Assembly: GCA_000335715.1 (NCBI GenBank)
Contig: AMYZ01000020.1
Location: forward strand, 17,370 to 81,369
Length of the DNA: 64,000 bases
Origin: a beta proteobacterium L13
Lineage (GTDB): Bacteria; Pseudomonadota; Gammaproteobacteria; Burkholderiales; Chromobacteriaceae
Reading direction: 5' to 3'
The stretch's first letter is position 1. Each line of letters begins with the position of its first letter. The translations under genes were made by a program, and so were the position numbers. Below the pieces are notes generated by a model, which was not told the origin of the DNA, searched no databases, and worked only from the letters and a program-made list of their open reading frames with translations. Shown here piece by piece: positions 9,843-19,593 of the stretch.

Positions 9843-11006
9843 TTGGATATCGATTTGTGGTGGCTGTTACTGTTTCCGGCTTTTTTCGGCCTGGGATGGT
9901 TGGCCGCACGCGTAGACATGCGTGCAGTACTGAAGCAGGCGCGGGAAGTACCGGCCGGTTTTTATAAAGGTCTGGACGCGCTGGTAGACGACCAGACCGA
10001 CGTGGCGGCCCGTTCGCTGTCCGAGGTGGCACGCGCCCACCCGCACGCGCTGGAAGTGCAGCTCAGCCTGGGCAAGCTGTACCGCCGCCGTGGCGAGAAT
10101 GACCGCGCCATCCGCCTGCACCAGCAGGTGCTGGAGCTGCCTGATCTTACCCGTGAGCAAAAGGCGCTGGTGCGTTTCGAGCTGTCGCAAGACTTTCACA
10201 AGGCTGGCCTGGTAGACCGCGCCGAAGAGATTCTGGTCAAGCTGCTCGATAGCCAGACCATGGGCCGCGCCGCGCGCGAGCAGCTGTTGTCCATCTACCA
10301 GCAAGACCGCGACTGGGCCAAGGCCATCGCCACCGCGCTGGAGCTGCGCAGCGATGCACACAGCTTCCAGCACGAAGTGGCGCAGTTCTACTGCGAGCTG
10401 GCACAGGGTGCGCTGTACCAGTCCGATTACGACAAAGCACACGAGGCGGTGAAAAACGCCTTTGCGGCCAACCGTAAATGCGTGCGTGCCAGTATCCTGC
10501 TGGGCGATATTGAAACCGCGCAGGGTAAGCACGAGGCGGCTATCGCCGCGTGGCAAGCCATCGAAAAGCAAAACTACGAATACCTGGCCATGGTGGCCGA
10601 GCGTCTGTTCGACGCCTACGAGTCGCTGGGCAAGCCGCAAGAAGGCATCGCCTTGTTGCGTGGCTACCAGCGTACCTTCTCGCAGCTGGAGCTCACCGAC
10701 CTGTTGTACCAGAAGGTCGCCACCTACGAAGGCGAAGCCCGTGCGCTGGAAGCCGCCCGCGAGGCAGTACACGCGCGCCCCAGCCTGCTGGGGGTGTACC
10801 GCCTGGTAGAGTCGCAGATGGACGAGCTCAGCACCGAAGGCCGCCTGGACGCCGAAGTGGCGCGTGCGCTGATCATGAAGCACGCACAGCGCCTGACCGT
10901 ACACCGTTGCAAACGCTGCAACTTCCGCTCGCGGGCCTTCTTCTGGCATTGCCCCGCCTGCGGCGAGTGGGAAAGCTTTACGCCCAACCGCTCCGAAAAC
11001 CACTGA
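9843..11006 (+). CDS. lapB: Lipopolysaccharide assembly protein B (TPR protein)
   Basis: LapB anchors at the inner membrane and couples LPS transport to FtsH-mediated LpxC turnover. It has 387 residues: an N-terminal membrane helix (about 4-20, [18 protein letters not shown]), a series of tetratricopeptide repeats through most of the protein, and a C-terminal rubredoxin-like zinc knuckle with CKRC and CPAC (about 352-371) ending CGEWESF. The start is a TTG at 9843 supported by GAGG 7-10 nt upstream, and it gives the expected short N-tail before the membrane helix. DUS-like copies lie at 9899 and 10463. The neighbours lapA and pyrF match the E. coli order. Confidence 0.93.
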   Translation: MDIDLWWLLLFPAFFGLGWLAARVDMRAVLKQAREVPAGFYKGLDALVDDQTDVAARSLSEVARAHPHALEVQLSLGKLYRRRGENDRAIRLHQQVLELPDLTREQKALVRFELSQDFHKAGLVDRAEEILVKLLDSQTMGRAAREQLLSIYQQDRDWAKAIATALELRSDAHSFQHEVAQFYCELAQGALYQSDYDKAHEAVKNAFAANRKCVRASILLGDIETAQGKHEAAIAAWQAIEKQNYEYLAMVAERLFDAYESLGKPQEGIALLRGYQRTFSQLELTDLLYQKVATYEGEARALEAAREAVHARPSLLGVYRLVESQMDELSTEGRLDAEVARALIMKHAQRLTVHRCKRCNFRSRAFFWHCPACGEWESFTPNRSENH

Positions 11007-11037
11007 ACCGAATACGCGACAAGAAAGACAGGAAAAC

Positions 11038-11784
<747 letters not shown>

Positions 11785-11797
11785 GCCGAGGTAGCCC

Positions 11798-12760
11798 ATG
11801 ACCCTGATGCAACAGCTGGGCCTGAGCCCGCAAGAATTGACCCGCAGCCTGGCCAATAGCCGCGTGCTGGTGGTGGGCGATGTGATGCTGGACCGCTACT
11901 GGTTTGGCGACGTATCGCGCATCTCGCCGGAAGCCCCGGTGCCAGTGGCCAAGATTGCCCGTATGGAAGAGCGTGCCGGTGGTGCGGCCAACGTGGCGCG
12001 CAACATCGCCAGCCTGGGCGGCAAAGCCACCATCCTGTCGGTAGTGGGCGATGACGAAGCCGCCACCGCGTTGACACGGCTGATGGAAAGCGACGGTATT
12101 ACGCCGTCGTTCAAGCGCGACCCCGGTATTTCCACCACCATCAAACTGCGCGTGGTGGCGCGCCAGCAGCAGCTGATCCGCCTGGATTTCGAAGACGCGC
12201 CCAGCCACGAGATTCTGGCCGACAAGCTGGACGACTACGCCGCCATCGTGGCCGAACACGACGTGGTAATCCTGTCCGACTACGGCAAGGGCGGCCTGAC
12301 CCACGTCAGCCGCATGATCGAACTGGCGCGCGCCGCCGGCAAGCCGGTGCTGATCGACCCCAAAGGCGACGATTACAGCAAGTACGCCGGTGCTACGCTG
12401 CTCACGCCTAACCGTAGCGAGTTCAAGCAGGTGGCTGGCAGCTGGCAGAACGACGAGCAACTGGCCGCCAAGGCGCAGGCATTGCGTAGCCAGCTGCAGC
12501 TGGACGCGCTGCTGGTGACGCGTAGCGAAGAGGGCATGACGCTGTACCGCGAAGCTGGTGCCGTGCACGAACCTACGCTTGCACAAGAGGTGTACGACGT
12601 TTCCGGCGCCGGCGATACCGTTATCGGCACCCTGGGCCTGATGTTGGCCGCAGGGCTGGACATGCCGCTGGCCATGCGTCTGGCCAATGCCGCTGCCGGT
12701 ATCGTGGTGGCCAAGCTGGGTACCGCCGTGTGCCACCAGCGCGAGCTGTTTGCCTTGTAA
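11798..12760 (+). CDS. hldA: D-glycero-beta-D-manno-heptose-7-phosphate kinase (HldA/RfaE1)
   Basis: PfkB-family sugar kinase that makes heptose 1,7-bisphosphate for the inner core of LPS. It has 320 residues, covering only the kinase half of the fused E. coli HldE. GGAANVARNIASLGG (about 61-75) is the ribokinase-family sugar-binding signature, and DVSGAGDTVIGTL (about 266-278) contains the anion-hole GAGD with the catalytic Asp. The adenylyltransferase half (HldC) is missing and must be encoded elsewhere. It is 13 bp downstream of pyrF and in the same strand cluster as hldD. DUS-like copies at 11983 and 12643. Confidence 0.92.
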   Translation: MTLMQQLGLSPQELTRSLANSRVLVVGDVMLDRYWFGDVSRISPEAPVPVAKIARMEERAGGAANVARNIASLGGKATILSVVGDDEAATALTRLMESDGITPSFKRDPGISTTIKLRVVARQQQLIRLDFEDAPSHEILADKLDDYAAIVAEHDVVILSDYGKGGLTHVSRMIELARAAGKPVLIDPKGDDYSKYAGATLLTPNRSEFKQVAGSWQNDEQLAAKAQALRSQLQLDALLVTRSEEGMTLYREAGAVHEPTLAQEVYDVSGAGDTVIGTLGLMLAAGLDMPLAMRLANAAAGIVVAKLGTAVCHQRELFAL

Positions 12761-12783
12761 CCACCCTGTTTAGCAAGGAGCGG

Positions 12784-13365
12784 ATGATGATCTGGTACGA
12801 GCAAGTGCTGCAGTTCTGGTTCGGGGGCAGCGGCGACGACATGCTGGCCCTGCCGCGCGACGCCTGGTTCAAGAAAGACCCGGTATTCGACGGCATCATC
12901 CGCGAACGTTTTGCGCCGCTGCTGGAGCAGTTGGCCGCAGGCACGCTGCAGCCCGACACCAGCGACGCGCGCCAGGTACTGGCCTGGCTGATCGTGGCCG
13001 ACCAGTTCCCGCGCAACCTGTACCGTGGCCAGGCGCAGGCCTTTGCTACCGATGCACAGGCGCTGGCTGCCAGCCACGCCGCGCTGGCGGCACGGCTGGA
13101 TATCCGCCTGCCGCCGGTGGCGCGCTGGTTTGTCTACCTGCCGCTGGAGCACAGCGAACAGCTGGCCGACCAGGAAGAATCCGTGCGCCGCTTCGAGAGC
13201 CTGCCGCATGGCAGCCTGGGGCGCGACAATGTAATCGACTTTGCCCGGCGGCATCACCAGATCGTCGCCCGTTTCGGCCGTTTCCCGCACCGCAATGCGG
13301 CACTGGGGCGGCCGTCTACCCAGGACGAGCTGACATTCCTGGCCCAGCCAGGCAGCGCGTTCTGA
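12784..13365 (+). CDS. DUF924 family protein
   Basis: Protein of 193 residues from ATG 12784, or 192 from ATG 12787, which has better spacing (6 nt) from AAGGAG at 12775. The opening VLQFWFGG and the [18 protein letters not shown] core are hallmarks of the DUF924 helical (TPR-like) family; [12 protein letters not shown] is the second conserved block. No catalytic function is established for the family. It sits between the two heptose genes hldA and hldD with short gaps, so it is probably co-transcribed with them, but a role in LPS synthesis is not implied by the sequence. DUS-like copy at 12930. Confidence 0.85.
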   Translation: MMIWYEQVLQFWFGGSGDDMLALPRDAWFKKDPVFDGIIRERFAPLLEQLAAGTLQPDTSDARQVLAWLIVADQFPRNLYRGQAQAFATDAQALAASHAALAARLDIRLPPVARWFVYLPLEHSEQLADQEESVRRFESLPHGSLGRDNVIDFARRHHQIVARFGRFPHRNAALGRPSTQDELTFLAQPGSAF

Positions 13366-13384
13366 ATGCATAAAAGGACAGACT

Positions 13385-14380
13385 ATGACTATCGTTGTAA
13401 CCGGTGCCGCCGGCTTTATCGGCTCCAATATCGTGAAGGCGCTGAATGCGCGTGGCGAAACCGACATCCTGGCGGTGGACAACCTCAGCAAGGGCGACAA
13501 GTTCGTCAATCTGGTGGGCTGCGAAATCAGCGACTACCTGGACAAGCAGGACTTCATCAGCCTGATCGGCAGTGGCGATTTTGATGGTGAAATCAGCGCC
13601 ATCCTGCACCAGGGTGCCTGCTCCGACACCATGAACCACGACGGCAAGTACATGATGGAGAACAACTACCAGTACACGCTGGAGTTGTTCGAATTCTGCC
13701 AGGCCGAGGAAATCCCCTTTCTGTACGCCAGTAGCGCCGCCACTTACGGCAAAGGCACCACCTTCAAGGAAGACCGCCAATACGAAGGCCCGCTCAACGT
13801 ATACGGCTACTCCAAGTTCCTGTTCGACCAGATCCTGCGCCGCCGGATGGCAGAAGGCCTGACCGCGCAAGTGGCGGGCTTTCGCTATTTCAATGTGTAC
13901 GGCCCGCAAGAGCAGCACAAGGGCCGTATGGCCTCGGTGGCGTTCCACAACTTTAACCAGTACCGCGAAACCGGCAAGGTGAAGCTGTTTGGCGGCTACG
14001 ACGGCTACGCCGACGGCACCCAGAGCCGCGATTTCGTGTCGGTGGAAGACGTGGTGAAGGTTAACCTGTACTTCCTGGACAACCCGGACAAGAGCGGCAT
14101 CTTCAACCTGGGCTCCGGCCGTGCGCAGCCGTTCAACGACGTGGCCGTGGCCACCGTCAACGCCTGCCGCCGCCACGAAGGCAAGCCGGCGCTGACGCTG
14201 CCGGAGCTGGTAGCGCAGGGCATCCTGGAATACATCGACTTCCCGGACGCGCTGAAAGGCAAGTACCAGAGCTTCACCCAGGCCGATATCGGCAAGCTGC
14301 GCAGCGCCGGTTACAGCGACGCCATGCTCACCGTCGAGCAGGGCGTGGACCGCTACGTGGACTGGCTGATGAGCCGATGA
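13385..14380 (+). CDS. hldD: ADP-L-glycero-D-manno-heptose 6-epimerase
   Basis: Epimerises ADP-D,D-heptose to ADP-L,D-heptose for the LPS inner core. It is an extended short-chain dehydrogenase of 331 residues. The Rossmann motif [14 protein letters not shown] is at about 7-20, the HQGACSDT segment carries the NADP pocket, YASSAATYG holds the SDR serine region, and YGYSKFLFD (about 140-148) holds the YxxxK catalytic pair. [18 protein letters not shown] is the family's substrate-binding stretch. It ends in an ATGA overlap with the Nudix gene. It belongs with hldA in one pathway, with HldC and GmhB elsewhere. Confidence 0.96.
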   Translation: MTIVVTGAAGFIGSNIVKALNARGETDILAVDNLSKGDKFVNLVGCEISDYLDKQDFISLIGSGDFDGEISAILHQGACSDTMNHDGKYMMENNYQYTLELFEFCQAEEIPFLYASSAATYGKGTTFKEDRQYEGPLNVYGYSKFLFDQILRRRMAEGLTAQVAGFRYFNVYGPQEQHKGRMASVAFHNFNQYRETGKVKLFGGYDGYADGTQSRDFVSVEDVVKVNLYFLDNPDKSGIFNLGSGRAQPFNDVAVATVNACRRHEGKPALTLPELVAQGILEYIDFPDALKGKYQSFTQADIGKLRSAGYSDAMLTVEQGVDRYVDWLMSR

Positions 14381-14898
14381 GCCGCCACGCCGCCCTGCCG
14401 GTACGCGTCGCCGCGCGTTTGCTGCTGCGCGACCCCGACGGGCGGGTGCTGCTGTTCCCCTACCGGCCGCCCGCTCTGGGCGGCCGTATTGCTTACTGGT
14501 TCACCCCCGGTGGCGGTGTGCACGCAGGCGAAAGCCTGGCACAGGCCGCCTGCCGCGAATGCCAGGAGGAAACTGGCTACCCGTTAACCGAGCCGGGCGA
14601 GCCGCTGGCGCGGCGGCAGTTTGCCATGCGCCTGCCGGATGGCTGCGAGGTATGGGCCGACGAGCATTACTTTCACGTAAGGGTTGGCCGCATCGCCTTG
14701 CAGCAGGATGGCTGGAGCGTGCAGGAGCGCGCCAGCATGGGCGCGGGGCGCTGGTTTGATGCGGCCGAGCTGGCTCACCCGCCACAGCCTGTTTTTCCCG
14801 AACACCTGCCGGCCATGCTGGCAGCAGCCGATGCGCGCGACGCACTGGCCGCGCCGCCTGACGTGCGCGATGGCGACACGCTTATGCCCAAAAAATGA
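14377..14898 (+). CDS. Nudix hydrolase
   Basis: Protein of 173 residues starting in the hldD stop codon (ATGA). The Nudix box is complete, [23 protein letters not shown] (about 46-68), fitting G-x5-E-x7-RE-x-x-EE-x-G with Cys in place of one variable residue. The N-terminal [18 protein letters not shown] strand is standard. Specificity is not predictable; the C-terminal tail from about 150 ([15 protein letters not shown]) is low-complexity and not part of the fold. Coupling to hldD may be positional only. DUS-like copy at 14683. Confidence 0.85.
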   Translation: MSRHAALPVRVAARLLLRDPDGRVLLFPYRPPALGGRIAYWFTPGGGVHAGESLAQAACRECQEETGYPLTEPGEPLARRQFAMRLPDGCEVWADEHYFHVRVGRIALQQDGWSVQERASMGAGRWFDAAELAHPPQPVFPEHLPAMLAAADARDALAAPPDVRDGDTLMPKK

Positions 14899-14966
14899 GC
14901 ATTACTGTTGCCAGGCGGCGATAGCTGATAACATCAGGCTATTGAAATTGCCAGGATTGTAAAGCC

Positions 14967-15422
14967 ATGAAATGCCCCTTCTGCGGCTGCGCCGATACCC
15001 AGGTGGTAGATTCCCGCGTCAGCGAAGACGGCAGCAGCATACGTCGTCGCCGCCGCTGTACCAGCTGCGACAAGCGCTTTACAACCTTTGAAACCGCCGA
15101 AGTCCGCATGCCGCAAGTGGTGAAAACCGGCGGCCACCGCACCGAGTTCGACGTGGAGAAGGTACGCACCAGTTTCCTGCGCGCGCTGCACAAGCGCCCG
15201 GTGTCCACCCCGCTGGTAGACGACGCCATCAACCGCATCAGCCAGCGCCTGCTGCAGCTGGGCGAGCGCGAGGTGTCCAGCCGCTATATCGGCGAAATGG
15301 TAATGAACGAGCTGGCCAAGCTGGACAAGGTGGCCTACGTGCGCTTTGCTTCGGTGTACAAGAGCTTCCAGGATATTTCCGAGTTCACCGACGCCATCGA
15401 GGAAATACAGGGTAAAGGCTAA
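14967..15422 (+). CDS. nrdR: Transcriptional repressor NrdR
   Basis: ATP/dATP-sensing repressor of ribonucleotide reductase genes. It has 151 residues. The N-terminal zinc ribbon uses Cys3, Cys6, Cys31 and Cys34, with the arginine-rich strand [12 protein letters not shown] that contacts DNA. An ATP-cone domain follows from about residue 49 ([24 protein letters not shown] through [11 protein letters not shown]). No NrdR boxes or nrd genes are in the window, so its targets lie elsewhere. The nrdR-ribD neighbourhood, here with two GNAT genes inserted, is the conserved proteobacterial order. Confidence 0.96.
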   Translation: MKCPFCGCADTQVVDSRVSEDGSSIRRRRRCTSCDKRFTTFETAEVRMPQVVKTGGHRTEFDVEKVRTSFLRALHKRPVSTPLVDDAINRISQRLLQLGEREVSSRYIGEMVMNELAKLDKVAYVRFASVYKSFQDISEFTDAIEEIQGKG

Positions 15423-15467
15423 GGCCGGCCCAGGCCGTAGCGGCCGCCATGGTGCGGTGAACCAGAC

Positions 15468-15495
15468 AACCCTGTCGTGCGCGGCAGGGTTTTTC
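15468..15495 (+). terminator. Rho-independent terminator after nrdR
   Basis: AACCCTG (15468-15474) pairs with CAGGGTT (15485-15491) with further pairing inside the stem, followed by TTTT. It separates nrdR from the GNAT-ribD cluster. Confidence 0.8.
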
Positions 15496-15521
15496 ATACC
15501 TGGAACTTAAGGGGGAGTGAG

Positions 15522-16061
15522 GTGAATACTTGCCTGCGACCAGTGGCCGAGCAGGATGCCGCAGCGCTGTTTGCGCTGGTGGACGCCCACCGCACCGCGC
15601 TGGCGAGCTGGCTGCCGTGGGTGGCGGCCACCCATAGCCAGCAAGATAGCCTGGCCTTTCTGCAGCATAGCGTGGCGGCACGCCAGCAAGGCAGCCAGTA
15701 CGACTGGCTGATTCTGGTGGATGGCCAACTGGCCGGCGTGTGCGGCCTGCATAGCGTGTCTGTGGCCAACCGCCGGGCCTGTGTGGGTTACTGGCTGGCG
15801 CCGCCTTACGTTGGCCGCGGCGTGATGCAGGTGGCCCTGCAGCAGCTGTGCGGGCAGGCGTTTGGCACGCTGGGCTTGCAGCGCCTGGTAATCGACCCGG
15901 CGCTGGCGAATGTTCGCAGCATCGCGGTGGCGCAGCGTGCAGGCTTCGGTTTCGAGGGCATACTGCGCCAGCGTCTATGGCTGCACGGCCAGCCGCACGA
16001 CGCCGCTTGCTATAGCCTGCTGGCCACGGAATGGGCAGTACGCCAGCATGGGCAGGCTTGA
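15522..16061 (+). CDS. RimJ/RimL-type GNAT acetyltransferase (paralogue 1)
   Basis: Protein of 179 residues. I start it at GTG 15522, which has a strong GGGGGAG site 6-11 nt upstream; the open frame reaches further, into the nrdR terminator. LRPVAEQDAAALFALVDAH at the N-terminus, SWLPWV (about 29-34), VGYWLAPPYVGRGVMQVALQQL (acetyl-CoA loop GRG) and the C-terminal AVAQRAGFGFEGILRQRLW mark the RimJ/RimL class, which acetylates protein N-termini or small amines. It is closely related to the next gene and probably arose by tandem duplication. The substrate is unknown. Confidence 0.85.
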   Translation: MNTCLRPVAEQDAAALFALVDAHRTALASWLPWVAATHSQQDSLAFLQHSVAARQQGSQYDWLILVDGQLAGVCGLHSVSVANRRACVGYWLAPPYVGRGVMQVALQQLCGQAFGTLGLQRLVIDPALANVRSIAVAQRAGFGFEGILRQRLWLHGQPHDAACYSLLATEWAVRQHGQA

Positions 16062-16118
16062 CGATGGCTGGCGGCCAACCTTAGTCTGTTGGCTCGCACT
16101 TCCATCAGAAAGCCTGAC

Positions 16119-16661
16119 ATGACCTCCGCCGTTACCCTACGCCCGCTTGAACCTGCCGACGCCGATGCGTTGTTCTCCCTCGTCAATAGCAGCCGCGACA
16201 GCCTGTCGCAGTGGCTGCCCTGGGTGGATACCACCCGCAGCGCCGCCGATTCGCTTACCTTCATCCAGCATACCCAAGCCGAGCGCGACGCCGGCCGCGT
16301 TCATACCTGGCTGATTCTGGCCGACGGCCAGCCTGCCGGCGTGTGTGACCTGCACGGAGTGAGCCTGTTGAACCTGCATGGCTCTATCGGCTACTGGCTG
16401 GCCGACGCCTACGTTGGCCGCGGCTACCTGCCACAGGCGCTGGCGCAGGTGCTGCATACCGCGTTTGCCGAACTGGGCTTGAACCGTGTGGATATCATCA
16501 GTGCGGCGGCCAACCTGCGCAGCTGCGCGGTGGCCGAGCGTAGCGGCTTTACCCAGGAAGGTGTACTGCGCGGCTATCTGCGCATCCGCGAGCGCTTCTG
16601 GGATGCGCGCATCTACAGCCAGCTGGCTGCCGACTGGCGTAGCGCGCAAGGGCTGGCATGA
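16119..16661 (+). CDS. RimJ/RimL-type GNAT acetyltransferase (paralogue 2)
   Basis: Protein of 180 residues starting MTSAVTLRPLEPADADALFSLV. It aligns by eye with the preceding gene over its whole length: SQWLPWVDTTRSAADSLTFIQH versus SWLPWVAATHSQQDSLAFLQH, GYWLADAYVGRGYLPQAL versus GYWLAPPYVGRGVMQVAL, and the same C-terminal AERSGFTQEGVLRGYLRI pattern. Same class (RimJ/RimL) but different acceptor-site residues. The ribosome site is weak (AGAAAG). Its stop overlaps the ribD start. A one-mismatch DUS-like copy sits just upstream at 16071. Confidence 0.85.
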   Translation: MTSAVTLRPLEPADADALFSLVNSSRDSLSQWLPWVDTTRSAADSLTFIQHTQAERDAGRVHTWLILADGQPAGVCDLHGVSLLNLHGSIGYWLADAYVGRGYLPQALAQVLHTAFAELGLNRVDIISAAANLRSCAVAERSGFTQEGVLRGYLRIRERFWDARIYSQLAADWRSAQGLA

Positions 16662-17788
16662 TGAGCGAGCCGCTTGGCCTGCTGCCGCAAGATTACCCCT
16701 ATATGCAGCAGGCCTTGCGCCTGGCTGCCGCGGCCACCCGCCGCGCGGCGCCCAACCCTGGTGTGGGCTGCGTGCTGGTGCGCGATGGCCAGGTGATAGG
16801 CGAGGGCGCTACCCTGCGTGTCGGGGGCGATCATGCCGAAATCCAGGCCATCAAAGACTGCTATGCCCGCGGCCATAGCCCGGCCGGCGCTACTGCCTAC
16901 GTCACGCTGGAGCCGTGCAGCCATTACGGCCGTACCCCGCCATGCGCCGAGCGGCTGATCAAGGAAAACATCGGCCGCGTGGTGGCCGCCTTGGTGGACC
17001 CGTACCACGAGGTGGCCGGGCGCGGCATTGCCATGCTCAACGCGGCCGGCATTCCGGCGGTGGCCGGCTGCCTGCAAGCCGAGGCACAGTACGTGCACCG
17101 TGGTTTCCTGTCGCGCGTTACACGCCAGCGGCCTTGGGTCACGCTGAAAGCCGCCGCCACGCTGGATGGCAAGACGGCGCTGCTCAATGGCGTTAGCCAG
17201 TGGATTACCGGCCCCGACGCCCGCCGCGACGTGCAGCAGCTGCGTGCGGCCAACTGTGCCATGCTCACCGGCAGCGGTACCGTGCTGGCCGACGACCCGC
17301 AGCTCACCGTGCGTGATGTGGCCGTGCTCAGCCAGCCGCTGCGCGTAGTGGTGGATAGCCGCCTGGCCACGCCGCCAGCTGCACGCATTTACGATACTGC
17401 CGTGGCGCCGACCCTGCTGGTTACCACGGTCAGTGATGCCAGGCTGCATTCGCCGTATCTGGCCCGCGGCGTACAAATGCGCGTGTTGCCTGCGCCAGAT
17501 CAGCGTGTGGATTTGCCGGCACTGCTACAAAGCCTGGCGGCGGATGGCATCAACCAGCTCATGGTGGAGGCTGGCGCCGGCCTGAATGGCGCGCTGGCAC
17601 AAGCCGGGCTGGTGGACGAAATCGTGCTCTACCTGGCACCTTATCTGGCTGGCGATGCTGCCCGTGGCCTGTTTGCCTGGCCGGCGCTACAGTCGCTGGA
17701 CGACAAGCTGGCGCTGCATATCCGCGATACCCGCATGGTGGGGCGCGACTTGCGCCTGACCCTGCAGCCCGACCCTAACCCGAGCTAA
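16658..17788 (+). CDS. ribD: Bifunctional riboflavin deaminase/reductase RibD
   Basis: Catalyses two steps of riboflavin synthesis: deamination of the diaminopyrimidine and reduction of the ribosyl side chain. It has 376 residues. The N-terminal cytidine-deaminase-like domain has HAEIQA (His about 58) and VTLEPCSHYGRTPPC, supplying the zinc ligands and catalytic Glu. The C-terminal reductase domain begins near 150 (RPWVTLKAAATLDGKTAL), with GSGTVLADDPQLTVR and the late LMVEAGAGLNGAL motif. It overlaps the GNAT stop. Downstream genes are not riboflavin genes, so the rib pathway is dispersed. DUS-like copy at 17245. Confidence 0.95.
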   Translation: MMSEPLGLLPQDYPYMQQALRLAAAATRRAAPNPGVGCVLVRDGQVIGEGATLRVGGDHAEIQAIKDCYARGHSPAGATAYVTLEPCSHYGRTPPCAERLIKENIGRVVAALVDPYHEVAGRGIAMLNAAGIPAVAGCLQAEAQYVHRGFLSRVTRQRPWVTLKAAATLDGKTALLNGVSQWITGPDARRDVQQLRAANCAMLTGSGTVLADDPQLTVRDVAVLSQPLRVVVDSRLATPPAARIYDTAVAPTLLVTTVSDARLHSPYLARGVQMRVLPAPDQRVDLPALLQSLAADGINQLMVEAGAGLNGALAQAGLVDEIVLYLAPYLAGDAARGLFAWPALQSLDDKLALHIRDTRMVGRDLRLTLQPDPNPS

Positions 17789-17795
17789 TTCCCGC

Positions 17796-18854
17796 ATGCT
17801 GCTGACCGAACACACCCTGTACCGTCTGGCCCACGCCACTTTGCTGGCACTGGGCTCTAGCAATGAAGAAGCCACCGTGGTGGCGCAACACCTGGTGGAG
17901 GCCAACGTGAAAGGGCACCCCAGCCACGGTGTGGGCATGCTGCCTTTCTATGTGGAAAGTGTACGCAACGGCACCTTGCAGCCGGGTGAGCCGGCCTGGC
18001 TGCTGAACGACAGCGGCGCCATATTGCAGTTTGACGGCGAGCGCGGCTACGGCCAGCGTGTGGTGCGCGAGGCCGTGGACGCTGCCATCGAGCGCGTGGC
18101 GCACACTGGCATCGTGCTGCTGACCGTGCGCAATAGCCACCATATGGGACGCATCGGCAGCTATGGCGAGCAGGTGGCGGCAGCGGGCAAGGTGGGGCTG
18201 TTCTTTGTGAACGTCACCGACTTTCCCCAGCCGCTGGTGGCACCGTTTGGCGGCTCTGCCGCGCGCTTTGGCACCAACCCCTTGTGCGTGGCGTTCCCGG
18301 CGGGCGAGCACGAGCCACCGTTCATTCTGGACTTTGCTACCAGCATGGTGGCTTACGGCAAGACGCGGGTCGCCTACCTGGCCGGCAAGACCTTCGATGA
18401 AGAAGTCATGCTGGACGCAGCCGGCCAGCCTACGGCCAACCCTGCCGCCATGCACGAGCAGCCAACCGGTGCGCTGCGCCCCATCGCGGCGCACAAGGGC
18501 GGTGGCCTGGTAGCGGCCATCGAGTTTCTGGCCGGCCTGCTGTCGGGCGGGGGCACCCTGCAGCCGCGCAATGCCCGCCTGGGTGGCATCATGAACAACC
18601 TGACCGCCGTCATCATCGACCCGGAAGCCGTGGCCGACGTAAGCTGGCTGCGTGAGGAATACGACGCCATGGCGGCCTATATCCGCAGCTCGCCAGCCCC
18701 GGCCGGGCAGGCACCTTTGCTTATGGCCGGCGAGCCAGAGCGCCAGCGCGCTGCAGAAGCCGCAGTACACGGTGTAGAGATGTCGGATAATGAATGGGCA
18801 GCCATACTGGGCGCTGCGCGTAGTGCAGGGGTGCCCGCACCCGAGCTGTTGTAA
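17796..18854 (+). CDS. Malate/lactate/ureidoglycolate dehydrogenase family oxidoreductase
   Basis: NAD(P)-dependent 2-hydroxyacid dehydrogenase of the non-Rossmann Ldh2/AllD class, 352 residues (typical). GHPSHGVGMLPFYVESVRNG near residue 40 is the family signature, TVRNSHHMGRIGSYGEQVA contains the catalytic His, and the segment FGTNPLCVAFPAGEHEPPFILDFATSMV binds cofactor and substrate. The real substrate (malate, sulfolactate, ureidoglycolate and so on) is not determined by these motifs. It follows ribD by 7 bp and may be co-transcribed. No related catabolic genes are adjacent. Confidence 0.88.
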   Translation: MLLTEHTLYRLAHATLLALGSSNEEATVVAQHLVEANVKGHPSHGVGMLPFYVESVRNGTLQPGEPAWLLNDSGAILQFDGERGYGQRVVREAVDAAIERVAHTGIVLLTVRNSHHMGRIGSYGEQVAAAGKVGLFFVNVTDFPQPLVAPFGGSAARFGTNPLCVAFPAGEHEPPFILDFATSMVAYGKTRVAYLAGKTFDEEVMLDAAGQPTANPAAMHEQPTGALRPIAAHKGGGLVAAIEFLAGLLSGGGTLQPRNARLGGIMNNLTAVIIDPEAVADVSWLREEYDAMAAYIRSSPAPAGQAPLLMAGEPERQRAAEAAVHGVEMSDNEWAAILGAARSAGVPAPELL

Positions 18855-18866
18855 GGAAGCAAGACC

Positions 18867-19517
18867 ATGCCTCAGGACAAGATGGACGACGCACTGGACG
18901 CCTACCTGCGTCTCTTGGACAGCAAAGGTGCTGATGCCGAGGTCATCGCTTATCGCCGCCGCATTCTGGCCAGGCTGAACCAGATTTTGCGTAGCCAGCG
19001 CGGCGCTACGGATATCTACCGCGCCGCCGTGGACGCCTTGCTGTCGCTGTGCCCGCCAGGCGACCGCGCCGGTGCCATGACCGCAGCGCGCGAGTACTAT
19101 TATTTCTGGCTGGATGATGTCAAAAAGCTGGCAGCACTGAACGCCCGCGACGGCTTTACCACCCACCATATCCGGCTGCCGGCACACGGCAGTTTTGAAA
19201 GCCTGCAGCAGCGTATGGTAAGCGACGGCTTTACCCAGTACCCGCCCTCGCTGGACATCTATCTGGGCCAGCTATACGAGCTGGGCTCGGATGAAAGCAT
19301 GCTGGCCGAGCGCGGCGAGCTGATCCGCCCGCTGCTCTACCTGCTGCATGGCCACCCGCATCACCCGGACAGCTTTCGTACCGCCATCGATGCCATGCTG
19401 CTGCACCTGGGCGATAGCCAGGCGCGCGATACCTTCCTGATTATTGCGCGCGAATTTTTCTACTACTGGATATCGTTTCCCGACGCCGGCGTACGCGCCG
19501 CACCGCGCCCGGCCTGA
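18867..19517 (+). CDS. Unknown protein with an internal duplication
   Basis: Protein of 216 residues that I do not recognise. It is soluble and mostly helical by composition. Two halves resemble each other: IYRAAVDALLSLCPPGDRAG then AREYYYFWLDD (about 50-80), and SFRTAIDAMLLHLGDSQARD then AREFFYYWISFPD (about 169-201). Spacing between the repeats is about 119 residues. The repeated AREYYYFW/AREFFYYW motif is unusual. The ATG at 18867 lies 12 bp after the dehydrogenase gene with GGAAGC upstream, so it is probably in that operon. No zinc, nucleotide or membrane motif is seen. Confidence 0.75.
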   Translation: MPQDKMDDALDAYLRLLDSKGADAEVIAYRRRILARLNQILRSQRGATDIYRAAVDALLSLCPPGDRAGAMTAAREYYYFWLDDVKKLAALNARDGFTTHHIRLPAHGSFESLQQRMVSDGFTQYPPSLDIYLGQLYELGSDESMLAERGELIRPLLYLLHGHPHHPDSFRTAIDAMLLHLGDSQARDTFLIIAREFFYYWISFPDAGVRAAPRPA

Positions 19518-19593
19518 GCCCGTCCGAACAGACAATTGCCGCCCGGCGCGGCTGCAGGCATCATCGCAGCCTTGTTTATCCAAGGTGCCTGCC

